Source: Oscillospiraceae bacterium (lineage in GTDB: Bacteria > Bacillota > Clostridia > Oscillospirales > Acutalibacteraceae). Taken from it: DNA of 62,525 nt. Under the pieces are notes generated by a model. It saw only the letters and a list, made by a program, of their open reading frames with translations, made no database searches and was not told the origin of the DNA. The translations under genes were made by a program, and so were the position numbers. The DNA lies in NCBI GenBank assembly GCA_029225165.1, contig JAQXVY010000061.1, positions 1-62,525 on the forward strand. The letters run 5' to 3'. Positions 7,532-16,251 of the stretch are shown in pieces (the stretch's first letter is position 1; the number at the start of each line of letters is the position of its first letter).

Positions 7532-8415
7532 TTGACCTTATTAATTTAACAAAAAAGTTTGATAAAACCATTGCTGTAAACAATGTTACAGCGTCAATCC
7601 CCGATGGGGCAATCTGCGGTCTTGCAGGCTCTAACGGAAGCGGAAAAAGCACACTTTTAAGAATGTTAAGCGGTGTTTACGAGCCTGACGGAGGTACTGT
7701 GCTGATTGACGGAAAGAGGAGCTTTGAAAATATGGAGGTCAAGGGAAAGTGCTACTACATTTCCGACTATCCATTCTTTTCTAACAACGCAACGGTGAGC
7801 AAGCTGAAAAATTATTTGTCAGGAATTTATCCAAACTGGGATGAAGAATATTTCAGGCAGTTGTCAGCATATTTTCCAATCAGACACGATGCAAAAATTA
7901 TTAATATGAGTAAGGGTATGCAAAGGCAGGCGGCACTTTTGCTGGCATTTTCTACAAAGCCAAAGTACCTTTTCCTTGACGAAATCTTTGACGGACTTGA
8001 CCCTGTTATCAGGCAAACTCTTAAAAAGCTTATAGTTCAGAATGTAACAGACAACAATATGACAACTGTTATTGCGTCCCACAACCTTAGAGAATTTGAG
8101 GACATATGCGACACTATGATTTTGCTCCACAACGGAGATATTGTAAGCAATACAAAGATTGAAGAGATGAGGAGCAAAGCATTTAAGGTGCAGATTGCGT
8201 TTAGTGATGATGTAACGCCTGATATTTTTAAAGGTCTTAATACAAGGAACATTATGCAAAACGGAAGATACTTCACACTGCTTATTCAGGGTGACGAGGA
8301 CAGCATAAAGGACAGACTTGCACAGCTTAATCCTGCATTTGTGGAGATGCTGCCTTTGACCCTTGAAGAAATGTTTATTAATGAAATGGGAGGTGCAGGA
8401 TATGAAGTGTTCTAA
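7528..8415 (+). CDS. ABC transporter ATP-binding protein (YtrB/BcrA-type)
   Basis: A 295-residue ATPase that would power the membrane protein encoded next. The Walker A motif is GSNGSGKST, Walker B is YLFLDEIFDGLD, and the switch histidine lies in VIASHNLREFED. The signature region reads MSKGMQRQ in place of the usual LSGGQ, a variation seen in this subfamily. The C-terminal 80 residues are a regulatory extension. It overlaps the regulator upstream by 4 bp and the permease downstream by 14 bp. The substrate cannot be told from sequence. Confidence 0.92.
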   Translation: MIDLINLTKKFDKTIAVNNVTASIPDGAICGLAGSNGSGKSTLLRMLSGVYEPDGGTVLIDGKRSFENMEVKGKCYYISDYPFFSNNATVSKLKNYLSGIYPNWDEEYFRQLSAYFPIRHDAKIINMSKGMQRQAALLLAFSTKPKYLFLDEIFDGLDPVIRQTLKKLIVQNVTDNNMTTVIASHNLREFEDICDTMILLHNGDIVSNTKIEEMRSKAFKVQIAFSDDVTPDIFKGLNTRNIMQNGRYFTLLIQGDEDSIKDRLAQLNPAFVEMLPLTLEEMFINEMGGAGYEVF

Positions 8416-10324
8416 GGCTTTTAAAAGTGTGTTCAGGGACAGTCTGAGGAGATTTTTGCCCTTTTCAATAGCATATTGGGCGTTGCTTGTTTATGTGTAT
8501 CCTATCAGCGAGGGCATTAATTATTTGCAACTTCATTTTATGAAAAATGTTGTTCGTGATTTTGGCGGAGATATTGCAAACAATTCAAATATTTATGTTT
8601 TTGAATGTGTATATCTTGCTATGATTTTTGCTACCGTCATATCCTTTATGGCTTTTTCTTACCTCCACAACAAAAGAAGTATGGACTTTTACGGCAGTAT
8701 GCCTGTTTCAAGGAGAACTCAGTTCTTCGGCAGAATGGTGGCTGTTGTTGCCTCTACCATTGTTCCCCTTATAATTGTATGCCTTATCGGCAACGGGGTC
8801 GTTCTGTTCAGAGGCTTTGAAGACGCTGTTGTGGCATTTTTCTGCGGTACTGTGGGCATTCTTGGGAATATTGCTTTTATAGCATTTATTGCTGTCTGTT
8901 GTGGCACTGTGGGACATTCAATTGTGACGTATATTTTAATCAGCGGTGTTTATCCTGTGTGTGTTTTGGTGCTTACCCTTTATCCTGAATTTGCACTGCC
9001 GGGTATGTCAGGTTTTTCAGGCTTTGGAGAATTTCCTGTTTCTCCTGTTGTACTTTCTCTGTTGTCGCCCTTTATTGCACCTGTTTGTGTGTACGGTTCG
9101 GGCTTTATGACCGCACTTGTCAGCACAGTAACTTCTTCTTCGGTTATTTTTGATGTTAATGTTCCCGTATCATATTACATTTGGTGGACTTTGTTTACAG
9201 CCGGTCTTGTGGTTGCATCATATTTTCTTGTGAAAAAGAGAAAGTCCGAGTCTGCACAAAGCGGTTTTGCATTCATATTCCCAAGTGTTGCAATTAAGTT
9301 TTTTACAAGCGTTACCACAGGCTTGTTGATGGGATTGATTTTGGCTTCTATTTCAAGCATACCTTATGTAGGTGGAGAGGTTAGTTCTGTTTCATACATT
9401 TTATTATTCTCAATCGGAATTATAATCGGAACAATAATTTCTCACATCATTCTCCACCTTATTTACCACAAGGGAATGTCAGGCTTTGGCAAGTGGATGA
9501 TACTCTACGGTTGTGAGGCTTTGGTATCACTTATTTTCTTCGCTATTGTTACAACAGGTATGTTTGGTTATGCAACAAGAGTTCCCAATGTTGAGGATGT
9601 TAAGAAAGTAGAAATAACTTTTAGTAGTTATGTTGACGAGGATATAAAAATTAAAGGTAAAAATCCCCAGATGTATTCTACATCCGACCCTGAAAGTATA
9701 AAGTCAATAATTGAGTATCACAGTGCGGTAGTGCAGGAATATGAGAAGCAATGTTCCGGTATTTATACCCCTGTCGGAAATTACGAAAATGATGAAGAAT
9801 ATGAAAACTATAATGGCGACGGTCTATATTTAAGATACACCGATAAAAAGGGAAATGAAATAACAAGGGCTTATAGCAATCCTACATTAGTGTTTAAGCA
9901 TACACGTATCATTGGTGATATTATCGGAAGTATTGATAGTGGCGACGGTATAGTAGGCAAGGCTCCCATTGACAGGTGTAGTGAGCTTGATATGTATATA
10001 GAGGGCTGGAAGGACTTTAAGGACGGAAACTACATCATCAAGGATAAAGACGTCATAAAGAAGCTTATTGAGAATTACAATAAGGATGTGGATATTTCGG
10101 GTTTATCAAGCGAGGACGGTGTTTTTGAAGAGGATAATATGAGTTATTATGGTATTGATTGTAGTATTTACTATACCACAGATGACGGTGACGCTATGGG
10201 ATATATGGAAACTATGTTTGTCAGCAGGCAACATAAAAACACCATAAAGTACCTCAAGTCTATTGATATGAAAAAGTATTATTTTGATGTTCCTGATTAT
10301 GATGATTTCGGTTATCCAAATTAA
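8402..10324 (+). CDS. ABC transporter permease with C-terminal extracytoplasmic domain
   Basis: The 640-residue membrane partner of the preceding ATPase. The N-terminal 400 residues contain about eight to ten hydrophobic segments, the first near FSIAYWALLVYVYP. The last 200 or so are soluble, rich in Asp, Tyr and Lys, and probably outside the membrane. I chose the ATG at 8402 because GGGAGGTG lies 7 bases upstream and the product then overlaps the ATPase by 14 bp; an in-frame ATG at 8363 lies deep in the upstream gene. The family resembles permeases of YtrA-regulated efflux or sensing systems. The specific substrate is unknown. Confidence 0.8.
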   Translation: MKCSKAFKSVFRDSLRRFLPFSIAYWALLVYVYPISEGINYLQLHFMKNVVRDFGGDIANNSNIYVFECVYLAMIFATVISFMAFSYLHNKRSMDFYGSMPVSRRTQFFGRMVAVVASTIVPLIIVCLIGNGVVLFRGFEDAVVAFFCGTVGILGNIAFIAFIAVCCGTVGHSIVTYILISGVYPVCVLVLTLYPEFALPGMSGFSGFGEFPVSPVVLSLLSPFIAPVCVYGSGFMTALVSTVTSSSVIFDVNVPVSYYIWWTLFTAGLVVASYFLVKKRKSESAQSGFAFIFPSVAIKFFTSVTTGLLMGLILASISSIPYVGGEVSSVSYILLFSIGIIIGTIISHIILHLIYHKGMSGFGKWMILYGCEALVSLIFFAIVTTGMFGYATRVPNVEDVKKVEITFSSYVDEDIKIKGKNPQMYSTSDPESIKSIIEYHSAVVQEYEKQCSGIYTPVGNYENDEEYENYNGDGLYLRYTDKKGNEITRAYSNPTLVFKHTRIIGDIIGSIDSGDGIVGKAPIDRCSELDMYIEGWKDFKDGNYIIKDKDVIKKLIENYNKDVDISGLSSEDGVFEEDNMSYYGIDCSIYYTTDDGDAMGYMETMFVSRQHKNTIKYLKSIDMKKYYFDVPDYDDFGYPN

Positions 10325-10371
10325 GTAGGATAATTAATTGCTTATTACCTATATTTCTACCCCTCTAATTA

Positions 10372-10410
10372 AGCAAAGGGAGTCGGCTTAATGTCGGCTC
10401 CCTTTTGCTG
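10372..10410. terminator. Bidirectional terminator between convergent genes
   Basis: AGCAAAGGGAG (10372-10382) pairs with CTCCCTTTTGCT (10398-10409) between the stop of the permease and the stop of the germination gene. It could serve both transcripts. Confidence 0.65.
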
Positions 10411-10427
10411 TGTCAGTTTTTGTATAT

Positions 10428-11828
10428 CTATTTTAATCGCACAAATTTTTTCAGTAGCTCCTTGCCCTTAAAGGGTATGAGGGGGTAGAGGTAGCTTTTG
10501 CCTGACAGGGTTTTGTTGGTGGCGAGGAGTATGAACAATGTTATCACTCCTATGGCAAAGCCCCATATATTCAGCAGTTGGGTGAGTATCAGTAGGAAAA
10601 TTCTCATAAATTTTATTGAGTAGGAAAGCTCTTGGCTTGGCTGGGAGTAGTTTGCTATTGTGACAAATGCCATATACAAAATTGTTTCCGTGCTTGCAAA
10701 GCCTGCGTCCACTGCAAATTGTGATAGTGCTATACCGCCGATTATTCCCAAGGTGGTGCTTAGTGTGTCGGGGGTGTTGATTGATGCAAGGCGAAGTCCG
10801 TCTATTGCTATCTCCACCAGTATAAGTTGCCAAAAAAGAGAAATGTTTTGGGGTTCGTCAACTATTGTAAACTGCAAAAACTGTGGCACAAATTGAGGAA
10901 ACTGATTTGCAAGGAGCCAAAGAGGTGTGATAAACAGGGAGAAAAATGTGACGAGATACCTTGAAAGCCTTAGGTATGTTCCTGTTATAGGTGGAAAATA
11001 GTAGTCGTCAGCCTCCTCCATAAGGTCGAATACAGATGTGGGGATAATTATTGCCGTTGGTGCATTGTCAACGATTATTGCAATATTCCCCTTTAGCACA
11101 TTGGCTGACGTGGAGTCAGGTCTTTCGGTGTACTTTACCTTTGGGAATGGGTTAATCCACTTTGGCTTTATGAGTGCCTCAACAAATGCCTGTTGTGTCA
11201 TAGAAAGACCTTGGTCGTCAATGTTTTTTATATTCCTTTTGATTTTTTCCAACAGCTGTTTATCTACACGGTCGTTCATATATACAAGGGCTATGTCGGT
11301 TTTTGAGCTTTTTCCTGCCTGCATTGCACTTATGGTCAGGTTTTTGTCACGGATTCTTCGCCTTACAAGAACGCAGTTGTGTATGAAAATTTCGGTGAAT
11401 GCGTCACGACTGCCACGCAAAACCTTGTCGTTGACAGGCTCGGCTGTTTCCCTTTGGGGGTATGTCCTTGTGTCAATTAGGATAATGTCCTCTATGCCGT
11501 CAATGGTCATAAGGGCTATACCCGAAAGGAGGGAAGTTACAATTTCGCTTGTATTTCTGCTTTTTGTCACCTCAACATAGGGAATACAGTTTTCCATAAA
11601 GCTGTCGGCGTCTTTTAAAAAGCTGTCGTCGCTGATGTCGTAAAAGAACTCCATCAGCTTTTCCATAATATCATCCTTTAAAAGACCGTCAATGAAGTAC
11701 AGGGCGGTCTTTTTCTTGTTTATCCTTATAATTCTTTTTACTATGTCAAAGCTTTCATTTGCCCTTGTCAGCTTGTCAAGGACAGTAATATTATTTTCTA
11801 TATTAGAATTAAACAAACAAATCACCAT
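10428..11828 (-). CDS. GerA-family spore germination protein, SpoVAF-like
   Basis: An inner-membrane protein of the spore germination machinery. The 466 residues comprise a soluble N-terminal region of about 260 residues with the SpoVAF/GerAA signatures ENCIPYVEV, DTRTYPQRETAEPVNDKVLRG and RRRI, followed by five or six membrane segments (for example YLVTFFSLFITPLWLLANQF). Length fits SpoVAF or GerAA. The ATG at 11828 is preferred over a TTG at 11915 because the extra 29 residues do not look like the family; its GTTGGGATAA site is weak, so the start is uncertain. It stands alone, without spoVAE or gerB/gerC neighbours. It indicates an endospore-forming host. Confidence 0.85.
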   Translation of the reverse strand: MVICLFNSNIENNITVLDKLTRANESFDIVKRIIRINKKKTALYFIDGLLKDDIMEKLMEFFYDISDDSFLKDADSFMENCIPYVEVTKSRNTSEIVTSLLSGIALMTIDGIEDIILIDTRTYPQRETAEPVNDKVLRGSRDAFTEIFIHNCVLVRRRIRDKNLTISAMQAGKSSKTDIALVYMNDRVDKQLLEKIKRNIKNIDDQGLSMTQQAFVEALIKPKWINPFPKVKYTERPDSTSANVLKGNIAIIVDNAPTAIIIPTSVFDLMEEADDYYFPPITGTYLRLSRYLVTFFSLFITPLWLLANQFPQFVPQFLQFTIVDEPQNISLFWQLILVEIAIDGLRLASINTPDTLSTTLGIIGGIALSQFAVDAGFASTETILYMAFVTIANYSQPSQELSYSIKFMRIFLLILTQLLNIWGFAIGVITLFILLATNKTLSGKSYLYPLIPFKGKELLKKFVRLK

Positions 11829-11996
11829 TTTTATTATCCCAACAAAGTATGCAATTATTGCATTTTTTGTAAACAATATATTAACATTTTTCGGAAATTG
11901 CATTTTACTATGCAATTTTTTTGTTTTTCGGGGTATGGTTGCAGGATATTTATGCTAACGAAAATTACAAGTTAGCAAAAGGAGGTAGAAAAATTT
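11829..11996. promoter_or_regulatory. Divergent intergenic region before the phage-like cluster
   Basis: This AT-rich spacer must drive both the germination gene and the terminase-led cluster. An inverted repeat GCTAAC-N11-GTTAGC (11954-11959 and 11971-11976) sits 4 bp before the terminase ribosome site and could be an operator or a leader hairpin. I could not identify a convincing sigma-A promoter on the forward strand. Confidence 0.4.
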
Positions 11997-12455
11997 TTGA
12001 AGAAGAAGGAAAAGGTTTTTTGCCAAAATATTGTAAACGGCAAAACCGTTGAGGAGTCGGCTCTCCTTGCAGGGTACACAGATGAGGGTGCAGGACTTGA
12101 ACTGATTTCCAAGGATGTAATTATGGAGGAAATCACAAGGCTTTTAAGCGCCAAGTCAAAGCTACTGAAAAACCTCGCCTTGCTTGGTTATCAGCACCTT
12201 GCATTCGGTAGCATAAGCGATTGCATTAGCCTTATTACAGAGGATAATATTCCAAAGGAAAGGCTTGGTCAGATGGATTTGTTTATGATTTCCGAAATTA
12301 AAAAGCCAAAGGACGGAGCAATGGAGATAAAGTTCTTCGACAGGCTGAAAGCCCTTGAAAAGCTCCAAGCAGAAACCGAGGAAAGGGGAGGAGCAGTGCC
12401 GTTTTACGAAGCACTTGAAAAGGGTGCAATGGCACTGACAAAACGAGATGAGTAA
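11997..12455 (+). CDS. Phage terminase small subunit
   Basis: A 152-residue DNA-recognition subunit of the packaging motor. The N-terminus (FCQNIVNGKTVEESALLAGYTDEGAGLEL) is the helix-turn-helix segment typical of PBSX XtmA-like small terminases. The C-terminal half is helical and charged. It starts at TTG with GGAGGT 11 bases upstream; no better ATG exists. It overlaps the large subunit by 8 bp. The gene order small then large terminase, portal, protease and capsid confirms the assignment. Confidence 0.85.
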   Translation: MKKKEKVFCQNIVNGKTVEESALLAGYTDEGAGLELISKDVIMEEITRLLSAKSKLLKNLALLGYQHLAFGSISDCISLITEDNIPKERLGQMDLFMISEIKKPKDGAMEIKFFDRLKALEKLQAETEERGGAVPFYEALEKGAMALTKRDE

Positions 12456-13701
12456 CAACTATAATCCCTTTTCCGAAAAACAGCTAAAGGTCCTCACCTG
12501 GTGGTGCGAAAATTCACCCTACAAGGAAAAGGACGCAATTATCTGTGACGGTGCTGTCAGGAGCGGAAAGACCTTTTGTATGTCAATTTCCTTTATTGCC
12601 TGGTCCTTCAGCAGGTTTTCCAATATGTCCTTTGCAATGTGCGGCAAGACTATCCGAAGCCTTAAACGAAATGTAATTATACCTCTTATGAAAAGCCTGA
12701 CTGAATTGGGGTTTTCTTATCAGCTTAAAAAAAGCGAAAACATCCTTGAAGTTACATATAACGGGGTAATGAACCGCTTTTACCTCTTTGGCGGAAAGGA
12801 TGAAATGAGTGCATCCCTGATTCAGGGCATCACCTTAGCCGGTGTTTTCTTTGACGAGGTTGCCCTTATGCCACGGTCATTTGTTGAGCAGTCACTGGCA
12901 AGATGCTCTGTGGAGGGCAGTACCTTTTGGTTTAACTGCAACCCGGAGTATCCCGGTCACTGGTTTTACCGTGAATGGATAAAGAAAAGGGAGATTAAAA
13001 ATGCCCTTTATCTCCACTTTGAAATGGAGGACAACCCATCCCTCAGCAAAAAGATGATAGCACGGTACGAAAGCCTTTACAGCGGAGCTTTTTACGAAAG
13101 ATTTGTAAAGGGCAGATGGGTTGCTGTGACAGGTGCTGTCTATCCCTTTATGGACAAGGACGAGTCGTTCCCCGATGTTCCCGATGTGGAGTTTGAGGAA
13201 TACGCAGTTTCCTGTGACTACGGCACCGTAAACCCTGCATCCTTCGGTCTGTGGGGCAAATACGAAAATGTGTGGTACAGAATAGAGGAATACTACTTTA
13301 ATTCCCGAAAAGAGGGCTACCAAAAGACAGACGAGGAGCATTATCTCTCCCTAAAAAGCCTTGTAGGAGGCAGAAAGCTTAGGTGCATAACCGTTGACCC
13401 ATCAGCCGCCAGCTTTATTCAAGTTATTAAGCGTCACGGTGAATTTTCTGTTGTTCCGGCAAAGAACAATGTTATTGACGGAATACGCAGAGTTTCAACT
13501 GCACTGAAAAACGGTGAGATAAAAATTTGCTCCACCTGTCGTGACAGCATCAGGGAATTTTCCCTCTACCGTTGGGACGAGAAAAACGGAATGGACAATC
13601 CAATCAAAGAAAACGACCACGCTATGGACGATATAAGATATTTTGTAACAACAATTTTAGACGGTGGCAGTGGCTTTGTTGCCATTGCTACAAGAAGATA
13701 G
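12448..13701 (+). CDS. Phage terminase large subunit
   Basis: A 417-residue packaging ATPase and nuclease. The Walker A-like motif is DGAVRSGKTF, Walker B is GVFFDEVALM, and the nuclease domain begins with SCDYGTVNPASFGLW and carries a later acidic cluster near NDHAMDDIRYF. The frame is full length for the PBSX XtmB-like group and has no stop or frameshift. The start overlaps the small subunit, and its ribosome site would be AAACGAGATG within that gene. Confidence 0.93.
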   Translation: MSNNYNPFSEKQLKVLTWWCENSPYKEKDAIICDGAVRSGKTFCMSISFIAWSFSRFSNMSFAMCGKTIRSLKRNVIIPLMKSLTELGFSYQLKKSENILEVTYNGVMNRFYLFGGKDEMSASLIQGITLAGVFFDEVALMPRSFVEQSLARCSVEGSTFWFNCNPEYPGHWFYREWIKKREIKNALYLHFEMEDNPSLSKKMIARYESLYSGAFYERFVKGRWVAVTGAVYPFMDKDESFPDVPDVEFEEYAVSCDYGTVNPASFGLWGKYENVWYRIEEYYFNSRKEGYQKTDEEHYLSLKSLVGGRKLRCITVDPSAASFIQVIKRHGEFSVVPAKNNVIDGIRRVSTALKNGEIKICSTCRDSIREFSLYRWDEKNGMDNPIKENDHAMDDIRYFVTTILDGGSGFVAIATRR

Positions 13702-13708
13702 GAGATTT

Positions 13709-14899
13709 ATGGGTTTATTTAAGAGAAAGAAAAAGGTGAGCAAGGCTTCAATTCAGTCGGCACCTGTCAGGGGTAAGGAACATCCCTTTTCTTTAATAAG
13801 TTCCTATCAGCCTCTTTGCAATGTTGAGCTTGAGCTGTACTCGTCCCTTAGAGAGGCTATTCCAATCATTGACGCCGCAATAGGCAAGTTAAACCGCCTT
13901 ATGGGTACATTTACAGTTGAATGTGAAAACAAGTCAACTCAAAAACAAGTTGAGGAGTTTTTCAGGGAAGTAAATGTGTGTCAGGGCAACAGAGGAATAA
14001 ATGCCTTTATTTCCACCTACTTTGACCAGCTTTTAACCTACGGTGAGGCTGTGGGGGAAATCGTCCTTGACAGCACTCGCAAAGGCATATCCGCCCTATA
14101 CAACACAAATCTTAATGATGTTACCCTGTTGCCCGACAAAAATACTATGGAGCTTGTTGCCTACAGGAACGATAACGGTGTTGAGAAAAAACTGCCCTAT
14201 CAGTCACTTATCCTTACAACACTCCTAAACCCCGAACCGGGCAGAGCAAAGGGTACATCAATCCTAAAGGGACTTCCTTTTGTAAGCGAGATTTTGCTGA
14301 AAATATTTAATTCCGTTGGTCAGAACTGGGAAAGAGTGGGCAACATCCGATTTGCAGTTACCTACAAGCCCGACAGCAATTCAGGTACTACCGCCTACAC
14401 AAAGGAAAATGCCCGGCAGATTGCCGACGAATGGTCAAGGGTGATGGGTGACAAAAACAACACCTGTGACTTTGTGTCGGTTGGTGATGTTTCTATCAAA
14501 ACTATAGGAGCCGACAATCAAATTCTGGACTGTGATGTGCCTATCCGCCGTATTACCGAGCAGATAGTTGCAAAGCTTTCTGTACCGCCCTTCCTATTGG
14601 GGCTTAGCTGGAGTACAACGGAACGAATGAGCAGTCAGCAGGCGGATATTCTCACAAGTGAGCTTGAATATTACAGAGAAACTCTAAACCCTGTGATACT
14701 TAAGATTGCAAGAATGTTTCTGAATCTAAAGGGAATTGACGAAAAGCTGACGGTAAGCTGGAATCACATCAATTTACAGGATGAGCTTGAACTTTCTGAA
14801 GCAAGGCTGAACAATGCAAACGCCCTGAAGATAGAAAAGGAAGTTGAGAGAGATTTTGGTGTAAAACAGGGTGAGGACGGCATCATTGAGGAGGTGTGA
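13709..14899 (+). CDS. Phage portal protein
   Basis: The 396-residue product would form the dodecameric portal ring at the DNA-entry vertex. It begins with a basic MGLFKRKKK, has the portal-like core with EAIPIIDAAIGKLNRLMG, a ring domain, and the late helix region ITEQIVAKLSVPPFLLGLSWSTTERMSSQQ typical of PBSX XkdE and HK97-type portals. I chose ATG 13709 over a GTG at 13664 because AGGAGATTT lies directly before it and the upstream codons overlap the terminase gene. Confidence 0.92.
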   Translation: MGLFKRKKKVSKASIQSAPVRGKEHPFSLISSYQPLCNVELELYSSLREAIPIIDAAIGKLNRLMGTFTVECENKSTQKQVEEFFREVNVCQGNRGINAFISTYFDQLLTYGEAVGEIVLDSTRKGISALYNTNLNDVTLLPDKNTMELVAYRNDNGVEKKLPYQSLILTTLLNPEPGRAKGTSILKGLPFVSEILLKIFNSVGQNWERVGNIRFAVTYKPDSNSGTTAYTKENARQIADEWSRVMGDKNNTCDFVSVGDVSIKTIGADNQILDCDVPIRRITEQIVAKLSVPPFLLGLSWSTTERMSSQQADILTSELEYYRETLNPVILKIARMFLNLKGIDEKLTVSWNHINLQDELELSEARLNNANALKIEKEVERDFGVKQGEDGIIEEV

Positions 14900-14900
14900 A

Positions 14901-15860
14901 ATGAAACAGGGACTAATAGTAAAGTCGGGTGACAGCACCGATATGGATATGAACCTCATCAACGAGTATTCAAGGAGAACCTTGAGTAAAGACGAGGTTT
15001 ACACATTTTCGGTGGTGTTGTGCGACAACGACATTGACAGGGATTTTGAAAGGTTTACCGTTGAAGGTCTGTTCACTTTGCAAAAGCTGTTCTTGGGCAA
15101 GACGGGAATACTTGACCACAACCCCACAGCCAAAAACCAGACTGCAAGGATTTTTCAGACAGAGGTTGAGTCTGTTGAGGGTAAAACCACAAAAAACGGC
15201 GACCAGTACTTTCGCCTTGTGGCAAGGGCATATATCCCAAGGAGTGACAACCTGAATGAGTTTATCCACAAGATAGACACAGGAATTATCAAGGAGGTAA
15301 GCGTTGGTTGCGGTATCGAAAGAACAATCTGTTCCGTCTGCGGAAAGGATATTCATTCCGTAGAGTGTTCTCACCAAAAGGGAAAAACCTATGACGGTAC
15401 ACTTTGCTTTGGGGAGCTGACCAACCCCACAGACGCCTACGAATGGAGCTTTGTGGCTGTACCTGCCCAGCGTGAGGCAGGAGTTATTAAATCATTTAAA
15501 AAAGGAGAAGTATCAATGGAAAACATCATTGAATGTTTAAGGTCTGAAAAGGATTTTACCCTTGGCAAGGATGAGAAAAGGGAAATTCTCACATACATTC
15601 GTTCCCTTGAAAAAGAGGCGCAGGATGGCAGAGAATACCGAAATAGCCTTGTCAGCGATGTAAAGAAATTTTCTCTTTTAAGCAAAAGCGGAATTTCCCA
15701 AAACACAATGAATTCAATTGTGAAATCATTGTCGGTTAAGGCGCTTTGTGAGCTTAGAGATATTTATTTGAAGAGGGCTTCTACTGTTGTTCCGCCTATT
15801 CCGCAAACATTTACAGGAAACAGGAAAAACAGAGAAAGCAACGAAGGATTTACTATTTAA
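14901..15860 (+). CDS. Phage prohead protease with C-terminal scaffold region (XkdF-like)
   Basis: A 319-residue protein that should cleave the capsid precursor and guide its assembly. The N-terminal 200 residues look like an HK97-type serine protease with candidate catalytic His in GILDHN and Ser in KEVSVGCG. After the serine comes a cysteine-rich knuckle (CSVCGKDIHSVECSH) that may bind zinc, then EWSFVAVPAQREAGV. Residues about 206-319 are helical and charged, like a scaffold. GGAGGTGTGAA precedes the ATG at 14901. The nested start at 15516 is listed separately. Confidence 0.8.
   Translation: MKQGLIVKSGDSTDMDMNLINEYSRRTLSKDEVYTFSVVLCDNDIDRDFERFTVEGLFTLQKLFLGKTGILDHNPTAKNQTARIFQTEVESVEGKTTKNGDQYFRLVARAYIPRSDNLNEFIHKIDTGIIKEVSVGCGIERTICSVCGKDIHSVECSHQKGKTYDGTLCFGELTNPTDAYEWSFVAVPAQREAGVIKSFKKGEVSMENIIECLRSEKDFTLGKDEKREILTYIRSLEKEAQDGREYRNSLVSDVKKFSLLSKSGISQNTMNSIVKSLSVKALCELRDIYLKRASTVVPPIPQTFTGNRKNRESNEGFTI
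15516..15860 (+). CDS. Possible nested in-frame scaffold protein
   Basis: Inside the protease gene, AAAGGAG (15501-15507) lies 8 bases before an in-frame ATG (15516), an unusually good ribosome site for an internal position. Translation from it would give the C-terminal 114 residues (MENIIECLRSEKDF...) as a separate helical protein. This mirrors phage lambda C/Nu3, where the scaffold is made from an in-frame internal start of the protease gene. The arrangement is seen; the function is inferred. Confidence 0.55.
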   Translation: MENIIECLRSEKDFTLGKDEKREILTYIRSLEKEAQDGREYRNSLVSDVKKFSLLSKSGISQNTMNSIVKSLSVKALCELRDIYLKRASTVVPPIPQTFTGNRKNRESNEGFTI

Positions 15861-15872
15861 CAGGAGGTTTTT

Positions 15873-16214
15873 ATGAATATTGATTTTAAAGGATACAACG
15901 AAAATGTTATTACACTAAAGGCAGACAGCACTCTTCCCGAGGGTACACAGGGTGTTACTGTAACTATCAGCGGTCAGGGTACTGCAACTTTAGCTCCTGA
16001 CAACAGCTTTGTCTTAGGTGTTTGCCTTTCGGTAAGAAACGGCTACGTATCTGTTCAGACAACAGGCTACACAAGGGTTAAGACAACAGGCAAGCTTACA
16101 CCCGGCTGTCGTGCTATTTTGTCGAACGGCAAGGGCGGAGTTAAGGCAAGTGACAGCGGTAAGCTCCACTTTGTACTTGACAGTACAGATACCGAAGCAG
16201 GAATTTTGTTTTAA
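15873..16214 (+). CDS. Small head protein, possible capsid decoration protein
   Basis: A 113-residue beta-rich protein (VTVTISGQGTATLAPDNSF, YVSVQTTGYTRVKTTG) with no membrane segment. It lies between protease and major capsid genes, the usual place for capsid decoration proteins. The glycine- and threonine-rich strands and a region around residues 40-85 resembling small DUF2190-type head proteins support this. It has an AACAGGAGG ribosome site. The role is inferred from position and composition. Confidence 0.6.
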   Translation: MNIDFKGYNENVITLKADSTLPEGTQGVTVTISGQGTATLAPDNSFVLGVCLSVRNGYVSVQTTGYTRVKTTGKLTPGCRAILSNGKGGVKASDSGKLHFVLDSTDTEAGILF

Positions 16215-16251
16215 TTTAAGGTAATTTTATATTAAATTTAGGAGGAATTTT

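Noticed and set aside
11038..11580. 180-residue forward frame opposite the germination gene
   Set aside because: It is the complement of the well-matched SpoVAF-like coding sequence and has no family features.
11829..11915. TTG start for a longer germination protein
   Set aside because: The 29 added residues are not seen in SpoVAF/GerAA proteins; the ATG at 11828 is simpler, though its ribosome site is weak.
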